A DNA stretch of 64,000 bases, taken from assembly GCA_036503555.1 (NCBI GenBank), contig DASXWQ010000085.1:1-64000 (forward strand), read 5' to 3'. The notes below the pieces were generated by a model. It ran no database searches, was not told the origin of the DNA, and saw nothing but the letters and a program-made list of their open reading frames with translations. Positions 49,800 to 58,545 of this stretch are shown here, piece after piece. Position 1 is the stretch's first letter, and every line of letters begins with the position of its first letter. The position numbers and the translations under genes were made by a program. This stretch comes from Actinocatenispora sp036503555. Its GTDB lineage: Bacteria > Actinomycetota > Actinomycetes > Mycobacteriales > Micromonosporaceae.

Positions 49800-50036
49800 A
49801 TGAGTCGACGTGTCTACTACGACGAGGACGCCCAGCCGTACTACCAACTGGTATGTGATGGTTGCGGCGGTCGCTTCCTGTCCTTCGATGACAGCTGCTA
49901 CGACTGGGATCTGCTGCGTGAGGCCGCCGAGTACGACGGCTGGAACGCGGCGGACCCGGCCGGGCCGCACCACTGCCCGCAGTGTGTGCGCACGGGCCTA
50001 CCGGCGGCGCTGGCATCGAACTCCGCCGCCGTGTGA
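49800..50036 (+). CDS. Small zinc-binding protein of unknown function
   Basis: 78 aa with two CxxC pairs (VCDGCGGRF and HHCPQCVRTG) separated by an acidic helix, a zinc-ribbon pattern. AGGAGG lies 9 bp before the ATG. It is 14 bp downstream of the MerR gene and probably co-transcribed. Function unknown. Confidence 0.65.
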   Translation: MSRRVYYDEDAQPYYQLVCDGCGGRFLSFDDSCYDWDLLREAAEYDGWNAADPAGPHHCPQCVRTGLPAALASNSAAV

Positions 50037-50211
50037 CCCGCGCGCGGCGACGGTGCGAGCGCAGGGCGTGTGGTATGCACACGCACCGTCGACATCTAGG
50101 TCGACACAGCGTGGTTCCGGCAACACATGTCACCGAAAGGCGCAAGCTCGCCCGGAGATCGTGGGCGAAACAGGCCAGTGATGTCTGCGGCACGCGAGGG
50201 TGCGGCGTTGG

Positions 50212-50415
50212 TCAGGCGACGGCGCCGGCGGCGGTGCGCATCTGGTGGCGGGTCTGCTCGACGAGGGTCTGCGCCTGATGCAGCGCGTAGGCGGCGTTGG
50301 TGGTGTCGAGTCCACGGCGGGCGACCAGGTCGAACTGGGCGCGGGCGCGTTCCAGTGCGTGCTGCGCCTCCAGATAGCGGCTCATCGCCACCGTGTATGG
50401 ACTACTCACGCACAC
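50212..50415 (-). CDS. Small helical hypothetical protein
   Basis: 67 codons with an alternating helical pattern: YLEAQHALERARAQFDLVAR then TTNAAYALHQAQTLVEQTRH. An internal ATG (MSRYLEAQ) may be the true start. Codon bias looks moderately actinobacterial, but no homologue or ribosome site supports it strongly. Confidence 0.4.
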   Translation of the reverse strand: MCVSSPYTVAMSRYLEAQHALERARAQFDLVARRGLDTTNAAYALHQAQTLVEQTRHQMRTAAGAVA

Positions 50416-51483
50416 AGCGTAGAGGGTGAGTCGCGACGCTGTGCCGACCGATCGGACACGAAACAGTCACATGACAGTGACGTCGACCACCACAGTGGGT
50501 CACGCCTCGAAGGCGGCGAGCCGTGACCATGACGAAGCGGTGTCACGCAGCGGGCGTGCATCGACTGGCCGGGGCGGTGTCGCGTTGCTGCGGCCGATGC
50601 GGGCCGTTGATCAGGCTCCCATGCCGGTATGGGGAAGACCGGCAAGTCACGGGGGAGACAGGAGCCAGAACGGGACTGCTCTGGAGACGCGTGTGTGTGC
50701 TGGCTGCGGCCGGCCAGGCACCGCGCACCAGCCTGCCGAGTTACACGATGCGCCGGGCGATGCTGATCGCCGAGCGCGGGTTCTGCGTCTGTCGCGTACC
50801 TCAACCGGCCAGGTCGGTACCGCGCGACACCGCTGGTGCCAGAGCCGTGCCGGCGCTGGGCGCAACCCCCGCGACATCCTTGCCGGACGGCGCTCCCGCT
50901 CGACAACGTCGATCTGATCTCGCTCGGACTGCTCCTGCACGGGGGCGGAGCGCGGGGCGTGTGGTCAGGTCGGGTCGTCGTGGGCGACCAGCAGGTGCAG
51001 CGGGACCAGCCGAGCGAGCTCGGTGAACGTGGTCACCTCCGCGACCATGCGGCCCTCGTGCATGACTCGGTACCGCTCGCCTGAGGTGGGTCGGAGTCGT
51101 CGGCCGGGACGGCGATCACGTGCCAGGTCCCGTCGATGCTGCACCACATGTTGCCTGCGTTGCTGCCCTACGCGCGGCCCCATCGTCGGCGACAACCGGG
51201 TGACGACCTGGCTGTCGTTCGACAGCAGGAACCGCGGCCAGACCGACAACGGGAGGTAGCTCCGTGACCCCGGCGCGACGGGCTGGGCGACCGAGTGTCC
51301 GGGCGTGGCCGACGTGGAGGGCGGCGCAGCCGACCGCCGCGCCTCGTCGAGCTCGCGGTCGTGCCGATCAGCGCCGGGGACATCGGAGATCCACTCAGCG
51401 GGATGGTCCGACCCGCCGCAGCCACCACCCGGCAGGCCAGCCGAGTCCACGGCATCAGCAACACCGACGTCGCCGCGAGTCGA
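50416..51483. other. 1.07-kb stretch with little coding sequence
   Basis: The segment between the small helical gene and the RDD gene has no ORF with a believable family. On the minus strand at 50965-51063 a 32-codon piece reads MHEGRMVAEVTTFTELARL then VPLHLLVAHDDPT, possibly the end of a lost hypothetical gene. Composition shifts (runs of T and A, e.g. around 50460-50490) suggest inserted or decayed DNA after the IS remnant. Confidence 0.4.
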
Positions 51484-52080
51484 TCAGGCACGTCTGTCAA
51501 CAGGTGGCAGTTGGGCACGCCGTTCGCGGCCTGAGATGTGGTGGACCCTGGTACGTGTCAGACGGTCGTACGGTGTCCGACCCGGGCCGAGGAACAGGGA
51601 AAGGATCCACGCGACCGGCAGGAGGTAGGCGGTGGCGGTGAGTGCCCACAGCCAGCCGGGCACGGAGTGCGTGGCGGAGGTGCCGGTGATCGCGTAGACG
51701 GCGGCATGGCCGATCAGCCAGGGCGCAGCGATCTTGAGCCCGTTGCGGGCGAGGGCGCGGGACAACCCGATCCGTGCTCCATCGTCTGTCGCCACACGGA
51801 GTCGCGTGACTCGCTTGCCGATCGTGGCGCCGTACCGGCTGGACTCCAACGCCGCGAGTACCACCGTGACAGGGACGACGAGGACGACGGCGGAGAGAAC
51901 GTTCGCGGCGAGTACGGGTAGCGCGTGGAGGGTTCCGGCCAGGTAGAGCGGAACGCAAACGGCAGCGAGCAGGCCGGCCCAGAGGGTGACGCAGCACCAG
52001 TCGATCAGCCAGGCCACGATTCTTAGCCAGGGATGTCGCACGCCACCGGTGGCGCTTTCGACCCGCGACGGGGAATTCAT
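51484..52080 (-). CDS. RDD-family membrane protein
   Basis: 198 aa. Helices at WLRIVAWLIDWCCVTLWAGL (with the R and D of RDD), VLAANVLSAVVLVVPVTVVL and LWALTATAYLLPVAWILSLF, then TPYDRLTRTRV (the last D). RDD proteins are small integral membrane proteins linked to ion homeostasis in some bacteria. ATG 52080 was chosen; a TTG at 52113 would add 11 residues. Confidence 0.75.
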   Translation of the reverse strand: MNSPSRVESATGGVRHPWLRIVAWLIDWCCVTLWAGLLAAVCVPLYLAGTLHALPVLAANVLSAVVLVVPVTVVLAALESSRYGATIGKRVTRLRVATDDGARIGLSRALARNGLKIAAPWLIGHAAVYAITGTSATHSVPGWLWALTATAYLLPVAWILSLFLGPGRTPYDRLTRTRVHHISGRERRAQLPPVDRRA

Positions 52081-52109
52081 GCGCGAAGCCTGCTGCACTG
52101 TCAAGTCCT

Positions 52110-52598
52110 TCAACTCTTCGGACGCCAGAGGGTGATGACGTCTTCACTGGTGCAGGCCAGGTATTGGTGCACGTCCAGCCGGTCGTACGTGCCCAGGTAC
52201 GGGAGTCCGTTGGGAGCGGTCGATCGCGCCCCGGTACGTCGGCTCGCGCTACCGTGAGCCTGCGTGGTGAATGTATCGCGACGGCCCGCCGCCGTACGGC
52301 CGGATCCCGTGGTCCTGCGCCGGGGGCGGCCGCCGAGATTCCTTGGCTGTGGCCAGATGTAGGCGTACAGGCCAGGGGTCGGCGCGGGGGATCGGAAAGA
52401 GAAACCGGCCGACACGTACTCGTGGAGTTGGGCGTTTTCCCAGTAGTCGCGGTAGGCCAGCGACCAGCCGCGCCGCCGACCAGACTCCCGGGCGATCTCC
52501 TCCACAACGGCTTGTTGGGCCTGGTCATCGACACGAGCGTCGACGACCCTGACCTCGTTGATCAGCCGCCGAAGTCGGCCCGGTGATCCGCGGCCCAC
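52110..52598 (-). CDS. Hypothetical protein
   Basis: 162 codons without family match. The first half looks natural (RVVDARVDDQAQQAVVEEIA, WSLAYRDYWENAQLHEYVSA), the middle is arginine-rich and less convincing, and the end (YLGTYDRLDVHQYLACTSED) is again protein-like. It may be a decayed gene whose middle is out of frame. It overlaps the end of the NmrA gene by 37 bp if started at 52598. Confidence 0.4.
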   Translation of the reverse strand: MGRGSPGRLRRLINEVRVVDARVDDQAQQAVVEEIARESGRRRGWSLAYRDYWENAQLHEYVSAGFSFRSPAPTPGLYAYIWPQPRNLGGRPRRRTTGSGRTAAGRRDTFTTQAHGSASRRTGARSTAPNGLPYLGTYDRLDVHQYLACTSEDVITLWRPKS

Positions 52599-53404
52599 CG
52601 GGCGTAGGTACGGGCGGGGTGCCCGGTGATCTGCCCGATGACGTCGTTGACCGGCGCGGGCTTGCCGACCGCCTGCGCCATGAGAGCGAACAGCGCGGCC
52701 AGGAACTCGGGGTCCATGAACTGGCTCATCTGCTCCAGCACGGGCTCCGGGTCGAGGTCCTCGACGGTGAGCGGGCGCCCCAGCGTCTCGCCGAGGATGC
52801 GGACCTGCTGTGTCTGGGTCAGCGAATCCGGGCCGGTCAGGTCGTAGGCCCGCCCCGCGTGCCCGCCGCCGACCAGGATCCGCGCGGCGACCTCGGCGAC
52901 GTCCCGCTCGTGCACGGCGCTGAAGGCCGCTTCGGTGTACGGCGCGCGGATGACGTCACCGCCCTGGAGCTGCATCGCGAACGTCAACGAGTTGATGGCG
53001 GGGAAGAGCAGCCGCAGGAACGTCCACTCGATCCTGGACGCCTCGATGGCCCGCTCGACGTCGCGGTGGTACTGGGCGATCACGTCAGGCTGCCGCTCGG
53101 CGCCCGGAACGACCGCCCCCGAGGACAGGAACACCAGCCGCCGCACCCCGGCCCGGCCCGCGGCCGCCAGCAGCGGAGCGACATCCATCCCGTACTGCAG
53201 AACCAGGAAGGCGGCCTCGACGCCGGCCAACGCCGCCGGCAGCGTCTCGGGCCTGGTCAGATCGGCCCGGACGACGTCGGCTTCCTGCGGGAGCCTGGCC
53301 CGCTGCGGAGTACGGGTCAGCGCCCGCACCGGGGCACCCGCGGCGACGAGCTCCTCCACCGTCTGACGTCCGAAGTGAGCCGTGGCACCGATGACGAGAT
53401 ACAT
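52562..53404 (-). CDS. NmrA-like NAD(P)-binding oxidoreductase/regulator
   Basis: 280 aa. The Rossmann motif is LVIGATAHFGRQTVEELVAA, followed by VRALTRTPQRAR and VVRADLTRPETLPAAL, as in NmrA/HSCARG and quinone-reductase-2 types. The active-site tyrosine region is QYHRDVERAIEASRIEWTFL. It may sense or reduce NAD(P)-linked substrates. ATG 53404 follows GGAAA. It lies 61 bp downstream of the epoxide hydrolase on the same strand and may be co-transcribed. Confidence 0.85.
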   Translation of the reverse strand: MYLVIGATAHFGRQTVEELVAAGAPVRALTRTPQRARLPQEADVVRADLTRPETLPAALAGVEAAFLVLQYGMDVAPLLAAAGRAGVRRLVFLSSGAVVPGAERQPDVIAQYHRDVERAIEASRIEWTFLRLLFPAINSLTFAMQLQGGDVIRAPYTEAAFSAVHERDVAEVAARILVGGGHAGRAYDLTGPDSLTQTQQVRILGETLGRPLTVEDLDPEPVLEQMSQFMDPEFLAALFALMAQAVGKPAPVNDVIGQITGHPARTYARWAADHRADFGG

Positions 53405-53465
53405 GGGATTTCCTTTCGTGCGAATGCACGGAGACTGAGGGGGTCCGCCGACGATCGGCAGCGGA

Positions 53466-54656
53466 TCAGCGAACCTTGCCGAAGAACTGCCGGATGTCGT
53501 CGACGAGCAGATCGGGCGCGTCGTGCGCGGCGAAGTGGCTGCCCCGGTCGTAGACGTTCCAGGAGAGGACGTTCTTGTGGTCGCGGTCGGCGAACGTCCG
53601 GATGGACTGGAAGTCCCAGGCGAAGTTGGCCAGGCCGAGGGGCACGGTGGTCGGCTCGGGCACGGACGTGCCCCGGCCGTTCGACTTCTGCTGCGCGGGG
53701 GCCGCCGCCGCGTCCTCGTAGTAGAACCGGGCGGCTGAGGCGGCCGTGTTAGTCAGCCAGTAGACCATCACGTTGGTGAGCACGAAGTCCGGGTCGAGCG
53801 AAGCGCCGAGCAGCTGCGCGTGCCAGCCCAGCAGCCCGGCCGGGGAGTCGGCCAGGGCGTGCGCCAGATTCTGCGGCTCGGTGGACTGGAGCTTGTCGTA
53901 CGCGCCCCGGTTCTGGGTGAACCACTCGGCGAACGCGAGCTTGCCGCGCTCCTCCTCGGAGAGACCGGCCAGCTCGGCGGGGTCACCCGACGGGAACGAG
54001 AACACCTGTGTCACGTGCACGCCGCAGACGTGCACGGGGTCAACCCGGCCCACCTCGGGCGAGATCAGCGACCCGCCGTCGTTGCCGACCGCGCCGTACC
54101 GGTCGTACCCGAGCCGGCGCATCAGCTCGGTCCAGGCCCTGGCCACCCGGTACCGGTCCCAGCCGCGCTCCCGGGTCGGCCCGGAGAAGCCGAAACCCGG
54201 CACCGACGGGATGACGAGGTGGAACGCGTCCGCCGGGTCGCCGCCGTGGGCCCGCGGGTCGGTGAGTGGGCCGATCACGTCCAGCCACTCGACCACCGAG
54301 GTCGGCCAGCCGTGGGTCAGGACCAGCGGCGTCGCGTCCGGCTCCGGCGACCGCACGTGCAGGAAATGGATGTTCTGGCCGTCGATCTCAGTGGTGAACT
54401 GCGGGTACGCGTTCAGCTTCGCCTCCCAGGCCCGCCAGTCGTAACTGGTGCGCCACCGCTCGACCAGCTGCTTGACGTAGCCCACCGGTACGCCGTACTC
54501 CCAACCGGGCGCCACCGGGCCGGCCGGCGCCGACTCGCCCGCGGGCAGTTCCTCCGCCCACCGGGTCCGGCCCAGCCGCTGCTGGAGATCGTCGAGGTCG
54601 ACCTGGGGGACGTCGATGCGGAACGGGGCGATCGTGCTGTCGTTCGTCATGGTCAT
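53466..54656 (-). CDS. Epoxide hydrolase (EHN domain, alpha/beta hydrolase), second copy
   Basis: 396 aa. EHN lid domain at about residues 10-115; LTHGWPTSVVEWLDVIG gives the oxyanion region, VPGFGFSGPT follows, and the nucleophile Asp lies in YGAVGNDGGSLISPEV. The catalytic His is in YDRGSHFAAHDAPDLLVDDI. It is clearly related to the gene at 2094-3266 but diverged. It is divergent from a WYL-type regulator with a perfect inverted repeat between them. Confidence 0.88.
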   Translation of the reverse strand: MTMTNDSTIAPFRIDVPQVDLDDLQQRLGRTRWAEELPAGESAPAGPVAPGWEYGVPVGYVKQLVERWRTSYDWRAWEAKLNAYPQFTTEIDGQNIHFLHVRSPEPDATPLVLTHGWPTSVVEWLDVIGPLTDPRAHGGDPADAFHLVIPSVPGFGFSGPTRERGWDRYRVARAWTELMRRLGYDRYGAVGNDGGSLISPEVGRVDPVHVCGVHVTQVFSFPSGDPAELAGLSEEERGKLAFAEWFTQNRGAYDKLQSTEPQNLAHALADSPAGLLGWHAQLLGASLDPDFVLTNVMVYWLTNTAASAARFYYEDAAAAPAQQKSNGRGTSVPEPTTVPLGLANFAWDFQSIRTFADRDHKNVLSWNVYDRGSHFAAHDAPDLLVDDIRQFFGKVR

Positions 54657-54661
54657 CAGCG

Positions 54662-54691
54662 TAGGAACGAATTAGGCAAGCTTCGTTCCTA
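54662..54691. promoter_or_regulatory. Perfect inverted repeat between epoxide hydrolase and WYL regulator
   Basis: TAGGAACGAA-N10-TTCGTTCCTA: 10-bp perfect arms, centre TTAGGCAAGC. It fills the 57-bp gap between the divergent starts and is the likely site of the WYL regulator on both promoters. Confidence 0.75.
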
Positions 54692-54713
54692 ATGCCCTGG
54701 CAGACTCCGAAGA

Positions 54714-55688
54714 ATGTTGGAAACCTCGGCGCGGCTGCTGCGCCTGCTCTCGCTGCTCCAGACGCCCCGCGAGTGGACCGGCACCGAACTGGCCGAGCGG
54801 CTGGCGGTCAGCACCCGGACCGTCCGCAACGACGTGGAACGCCTGCGAAACCTCGGCTACCCGGTGCACGGCAGCCGAGGCGCGGTAGGCGGCTACCGAC
54901 TCGGCGCCGGGGCCGCCCTGCCGCCCCTGCTGCTGGACGACGAGGAGGCGGTCGCGGTGGCGATCGGGCTCCGCACCGCCGCCGGGGGCACGATCACCGG
55001 AGTCGAGGAGACCTCGCTGCGCGCACTGGCCAAACTGGAGCAGGTGCTGCCGGCCCGACTCCGGCGCCGTGTCGACGCCCTCCAGCGATACGCCGTCGCG
55101 GTGCCCCGAGACGACCCGGGCCCGCGGGTGGACGCCGACACGCTGAGCGCCCTCGCCGCCGCCTGCCGGGACCACGAGCGCCTGCGATTCGACTACCGAA
55201 GCCACGACGGCTCCGAGAGCCGGCGCGACGTGGAACCGTACCGGCTGGTCAACTGGGGACGCCGGTGGTATCTCGTCGGGTTCGACGTCGAGCGGGCCGA
55301 CTGGCGGACGTTCCGGGTGGACCGGCTCCACCCACGCACCCCAACAGGTCCCAGATTCACCGCCCGCGAACTCCCCGAGGAAGCCGTCGACCAGGTACGC
55401 CGGGGTGTGTCGTCAGCCGCCTGGCGATACCGGGCCCAGGTCATAGTGCACGCACCGGCCGAACAACTCGCCGAGTGGATCAACGCCGCCATCGGCACCA
55501 TCACACCGATCGACGACACCCGCTGCCGGCTGGACACCGGCGCGGACAGCATCGAGGCGCTCGCCGTTCACCTCGGCCTGCTCGGCGTCGATTTCACCGT
55601 GACGAAGCCCGCGAAGCTCGTCGAACTCGTGCGTGCACTCGCCGGCCGCTACCACCGCGCCACCGAGCCACGACCGCAGGACACCTGA
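54714..55688 (+). CDS. YafY-type regulator with HTH and WYL domain
   Basis: 324 aa. N-terminal HTH: RLLRLLSLLQTPREWTGTEL then LAVSTRTVRNDVERLRNLGY. The WYL segment near residue 180 is VNWGRRWYLVGFDVERADWR with RTFRVDRL. WYL domains bind nucleotides or other ligands and control the HTH. It is divergent from the epoxide hydrolase, so a role in its control is likely. The start ATG 54714 has only a weak ribosome site. Confidence 0.88.
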   Translation: MLETSARLLRLLSLLQTPREWTGTELAERLAVSTRTVRNDVERLRNLGYPVHGSRGAVGGYRLGAGAALPPLLLDDEEAVAVAIGLRTAAGGTITGVEETSLRALAKLEQVLPARLRRRVDALQRYAVAVPRDDPGPRVDADTLSALAAACRDHERLRFDYRSHDGSESRRDVEPYRLVNWGRRWYLVGFDVERADWRTFRVDRLHPRTPTGPRFTARELPEEAVDQVRRGVSSAAWRYRAQVIVHAPAEQLAEWINAAIGTITPIDDTRCRLDTGADSIEALAVHLGLLGVDFTVTKPAKLVELVRALAGRYHRATEPRPQDT

Positions 55689-55835
55689 GCCAGTCGGACG
55701 AGGCCGGCCGCCGCGGCTCCTGTCTCCATCCGGTTGAGCAGTCGCTCATCGGCTCCTAGGCGGTGCCGCGGCGGCGTGTGGTCCCGGGGATGCCGGGTCC
55801 ACACCCATCAGGTACGACGGTCGACGGTGGCGTGG

Positions 55836-56400
55836 TCAGCCGTCGGCGACTCGGATCACGTACTTGTCCTGTACGCCGCCCGACTCGAGCGCCCGGTGCG
55901 CCGCCGCTGTCCGCTCCAGCGGGAAGACCGCGTGCACCGCCGGGCTCAGCTCTCCCTCGACCACATGCCGGGTGAGCTGAGTCAAGGTCGGCGCGTTGGA
56001 GGTTGTCGCTGAAGAAGCGCAGTAGGCCGGTTCCGTGCACCGTACTGGCCGCGATGTGGCTCAGCGACGCGGCGGGTCGCGTCAGGTCGATGGTGATGGT
56101 GACCATGCGGCCGGGATCCCGCAGACGCCGGAAAGTCCTCGGGCCGGTTCCCGCGGGGGCCACGACGACATCGAAGCGGCCCAGTTCCTCCGCTGGTACG
56201 GCCCGGTGGTCAATGGCCTCGTGGGCGCCGAGGGCACGGACGAAGTTGAGGTTGGCGGCGCGGGCGAGGACCGTGACCCTCGCGCCATACGCTCGTCCGA
56301 GCTGGACGACGGCGTTGCCGACGCCGCCCGCAGCGCCCCGTACGAGGAGCCGTTCGGCGGGGCGCAGCCGGGTTGTGCGGCGCGGCGCCGAGCACCGGGA
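55836..56400 (-). pseudogene. Quinone-oxidoreductase-type (MDR) remnant
   Basis: Only the NAD(P) domain onward is present: ERLLVRGAAGGVGNAVVQLG, VTVLARAANLNFVRALGAHE, GRFDVVVAPAGTG. Near 55990-56010 the frame shifts; after it the family end NAPTLTQLTRHVVEGELSPA and LESGGVQDKYVIRVADG follows to 55836. The N-terminal half is replaced by a phosphotransferase fragment, so the gene cannot function. Confidence 0.7.
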
Positions 56401-56404
56401 ACTG

Positions 56405-56530
56405 TCACCGCCGACGTCACTGCCGCGGGGCTCCAGCGGGAACGCGGCCCACTGCGGGAACCGCGCGGCCACCAGCTCGCGGACGAGCGGTGTGTCGATT
56501 TCGGCCCGGTCGCCGATCGACTGGTCCCAG
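56405..56530 (-). pseudogene. N-terminal fragment of an APH-type phosphotransferase
   Basis: About 40 codons: EIDTPLVRELVAARFPQWAA then FPLEPRGSDVGGDSS. This matches the N-terminus of small aminoglycoside-phosphotransferase-like kinases (LVRRLLAAQFPQWADLP). The kinase core is missing. Its C-terminal part lies on the other strand, 70 bp to the right. Confidence 0.55.
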
Positions 56531-56599
56531 GTGACCGGGCCCGATTGGCCCGGGAACGCGTCGGTGAATGAGCCGGTCGCCTCGGCAGAAGGGATGGCC

Positions 56600-56912
56600 A
56601 CAGGCGTCGGACCTACAGGCGAGCAACATGCTCGTGTCGGCGAAGGGCCGGCTGACCGCGGTGATCGACTTCGAGACGTGCGGTGTCGGCGATCCGGCGT
56701 TCGACCTGTTCCCCGCGTGGTACCTGCTGCCCGCGAACGTCCGTGGCGGGTTCCGCGCGGCGCTGGACGTGGACGACGCGACACGCCTCCGCGGACGCGG
56801 AGGCGTGCTGTCCCATGTCCTCGGCTTTTTGCAGGACCACAGGGACACCAGCCGGGCGCTCGCGAACTACGTGCGGCACGCCGTCGGCGAAATGCTCGCA
56901 GCTCCTCGATGA
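56600..56912 (+). pseudogene. C-terminal fragment of the same APH-type phosphotransferase
   Basis: Reads DLQASNMLVSAKGRLTAVID and FETCGVGDPAFDLFPAWYLL, the catalytic-loop to activation-loop segment of APH proteins (HGDLQxxNLLV ... IDFxxxGxGDP), then FLQDHRDTSRALANYVRHAV. The catalytic His-Gly before DLQ is lost at the breakpoint. With the N-terminal piece on the opposite strand, a small inversion with loss of the middle is the simplest account. Confidence 0.6.
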
Positions 56913-57082
56913 CGTCTCCGAGCTGACGCGCGGTGCACTGGAGACTCGCGGGGCCGACTCGGGCGCATCCGGTAGCGGCGGACTGGGTGGTGATGGGGGC
57001 ACTGGGTCCGGATCCGGCAGCGCTCCAGAGATTATTCTGGAAATGCTGGGAATCCTTGGGATCAGTGGGGCGGATTGATCGA

Positions 57083-57400
57083 ATGTGGTACGCGGTCCGG
57101 TCGGTCGTCAAGTGGTCAGACGACGAAAACGACGTATCTAGGTATGAAGAGAGGATTGTGATCTTTCAAGCAGATTCCTTCGAGACTGCCACTAGGATGG
57201 CAGAAGAGGAGGCGGAGGAGTACGCAAAGGATATCGTGCAGGGAGAGTCTTTGGGGCTCTATCAAGCTTTTGAGATCAGCGAATCTTTCGAAGATGGGTC
57301 AGAGTTGTTTTCTCTGGTGAGAGACTCCGATCTCGCGCCGGAGGAATATTTGGACCACTTTTTTGATACGGGCCGAGAACGTCAACGGCATATCGAATAG
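57083..57400 (+). CDS. DUF4288-family small protein in low-GC DNA
   Basis: 105 aa: MWYAVRSVVKWSDDENDVSR then YEERIVIFQADSFETATRMA and EEYAKDIVQGESLGLYQAFE. The WYAVR start and YEERI core are typical of DUF4288. It is very acidic. GC is near 50 percent, clearly below the >70 percent around it, so it was acquired recently. The frame just upstream ends with a Gly/Ser-rich stretch and a hydrophobic tail (PEIILEMLGILGISGAD) before a stop at 57078, possibly the end of a lost partner gene. Confidence 0.75.
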   Translation: MWYAVRSVVKWSDDENDVSRYEERIVIFQADSFETATRMAEEEAEEYAKDIVQGESLGLYQAFEISESFEDGSELFSLVRDSDLAPEEYLDHFFDTGRERQRHIE

Positions 57401-57427
57401 CTTCTGTGTGGCTCGGAGATTCGGACG

Positions 57428-57925
57428 TCAGGGTCGAAGGATCTCGGTGGGCAGCCCGAGGGCTTCGACGATCCGTTGGGCGTCGCGGCCGAATCGTACG
57501 AAGTGCGCACCCAGCGGGTCGGCGACCAGCCTGCGCACGGTGGCCACGTGGGCCGGAGCTGATGCCTCGAGGTGTACGCGGCCGGAGTCGGTCAGCGTCG
57601 TCTCGGTGAATCGTCGCCCTTGGCCTGTGCGTACCGCGCGGCTGACCCAGCCGCGGTCCTCCAGGCGCGCCACCGCATGCGAGATGCGCGGCAGGGAACC
57701 GTTGGCCATCTCCGCGATCTGACTCATCCGCAGGGTCTGAGTGGGCACCGCGGCCAGGCGGGCCAGGATCATGTAGCCCAGCAGGGTCAGGTCGGCGTCG
57801 CGCAGGAGTTGGCTCTCCAGTGCGCCCGGCAACGTGAGCAGAACCTTCACCAGGTTGATCCACGCCTGCTGCTGATCGGCGTCCAGCCACGCTGTCGGTT
57901 CATCGCTCCGGTCTCGTGAACTCAC
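57428..57925 (-). CDS. MarR-family transcriptional regulator
   Basis: 165 aa. The winged helix contains LTLLGYMILARLAAVPTQTL, the recognition segment EMANGSLPRISHAVARLEDR and the wing RTGQGRRFTETTLTDSG. It is divergent from a DUF6069 membrane protein, with GCAACCCAA repeats in the gap; the pair is a standard MarR plus target arrangement. Confidence 0.88.
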   Translation of the reverse strand: MSSRDRSDEPTAWLDADQQQAWINLVKVLLTLPGALESQLLRDADLTLLGYMILARLAAVPTQTLRMSQIAEMANGSLPRISHAVARLEDRGWVSRAVRTGQGRRFTETTLTDSGRVHLEASAPAHVATVRRLVADPLGAHFVRFGRDAQRIVEALGLPTEILRP

Positions 57926-57941
57926 CGGTTGACTTTAACAC

Positions 57942-57978
57942 GCAACCCAAACTAGCTTGGGTTGCACACGCAACCCAA
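57942..57978. promoter_or_regulatory. MarR operator with three GCAACCCAA elements
   Basis: GCAACCCAA-ACTAGC-TTGGGTTGC (57942-57965) has 9-bp arms; a further half-site GCAACCCAA follows at 57970-57978. The target start is 12 bp downstream of the last. A TTGACT at 57929-57934 could be the -35 of the membrane-protein promoter. Confidence 0.7.
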
Positions 57979-57989
57979 TGGAGGCCGGC

Positions 57990-58382
57990 ATGACCACCTC
58001 GATCAGCTCGATCCCGAGGTCGACCCGCGCACTGCGCCTTGCACTGGCCGCCTGCTCGGCGGTGGCAACCAACACCCTCGTCGCGTTCGCCGCGTCCGCG
58101 TTCGACGACGGCGGTATCGGCATGGGCCTGTCACCGGTGGCGTACATGCCGCTGACGCTGATCGGGATCCTCGCCGGAGCGGTGGGTTGGACACTGATCG
58201 TTCGCCGGGCGCCCAGAGCGCTGCGCGTGATCGTGCCGTCGGTTCTTGTCCTGACGTGGATTCCCGACGTGCTCTTGTTGGCCGCGAACGCCACCGCGGC
58301 CAACGTCGCCGGACTGATGCTCATGCACACCGTCGTCGCCGCGGCAGTTGTGCTCGCCCTCAAGCGCACGCGTACCGGTTGA
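57990..58382 (+). CDS. DUF6069-type membrane protein
   Basis: 130 aa with four helices: LRLALAACSAVATNTLVAFA, AYMPLTLIGILAGAVGWTLI, LRVIVPSVLVLTWIPDVLLL and NVAGLMLMHTVVAAAVVLAL. The PDVLLLAA and HTVVA segments are typical of the DUF6069 group, of unknown function. ATG 57990 follows GGAGG. Likely repressed by the adjacent MarR protein. Confidence 0.75.
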   Translation: MTTSISSIPRSTRALRLALAACSAVATNTLVAFAASAFDDGGIGMGLSPVAYMPLTLIGILAGAVGWTLIVRRAPRALRVIVPSVLVLTWIPDVLLLAANATAANVAGLMLMHTVVAAAVVLALKRTRTG

Positions 58383-58545
58383 CCCGCGCCAACGGCGATC
58401 CCGTTCCAACACGCGGGTCCGCCGCCGCCGGGGTCGCTGCGGCGTTCGGCTGGTCCGGTGGGGCAGGGACCACCAGCGCGCCGTGCCGCTGCCTGCCTCG
58501 GCGAGCCGCGTCGACGCGGACGCTGTTCGCGATGGCGATGTCGGG

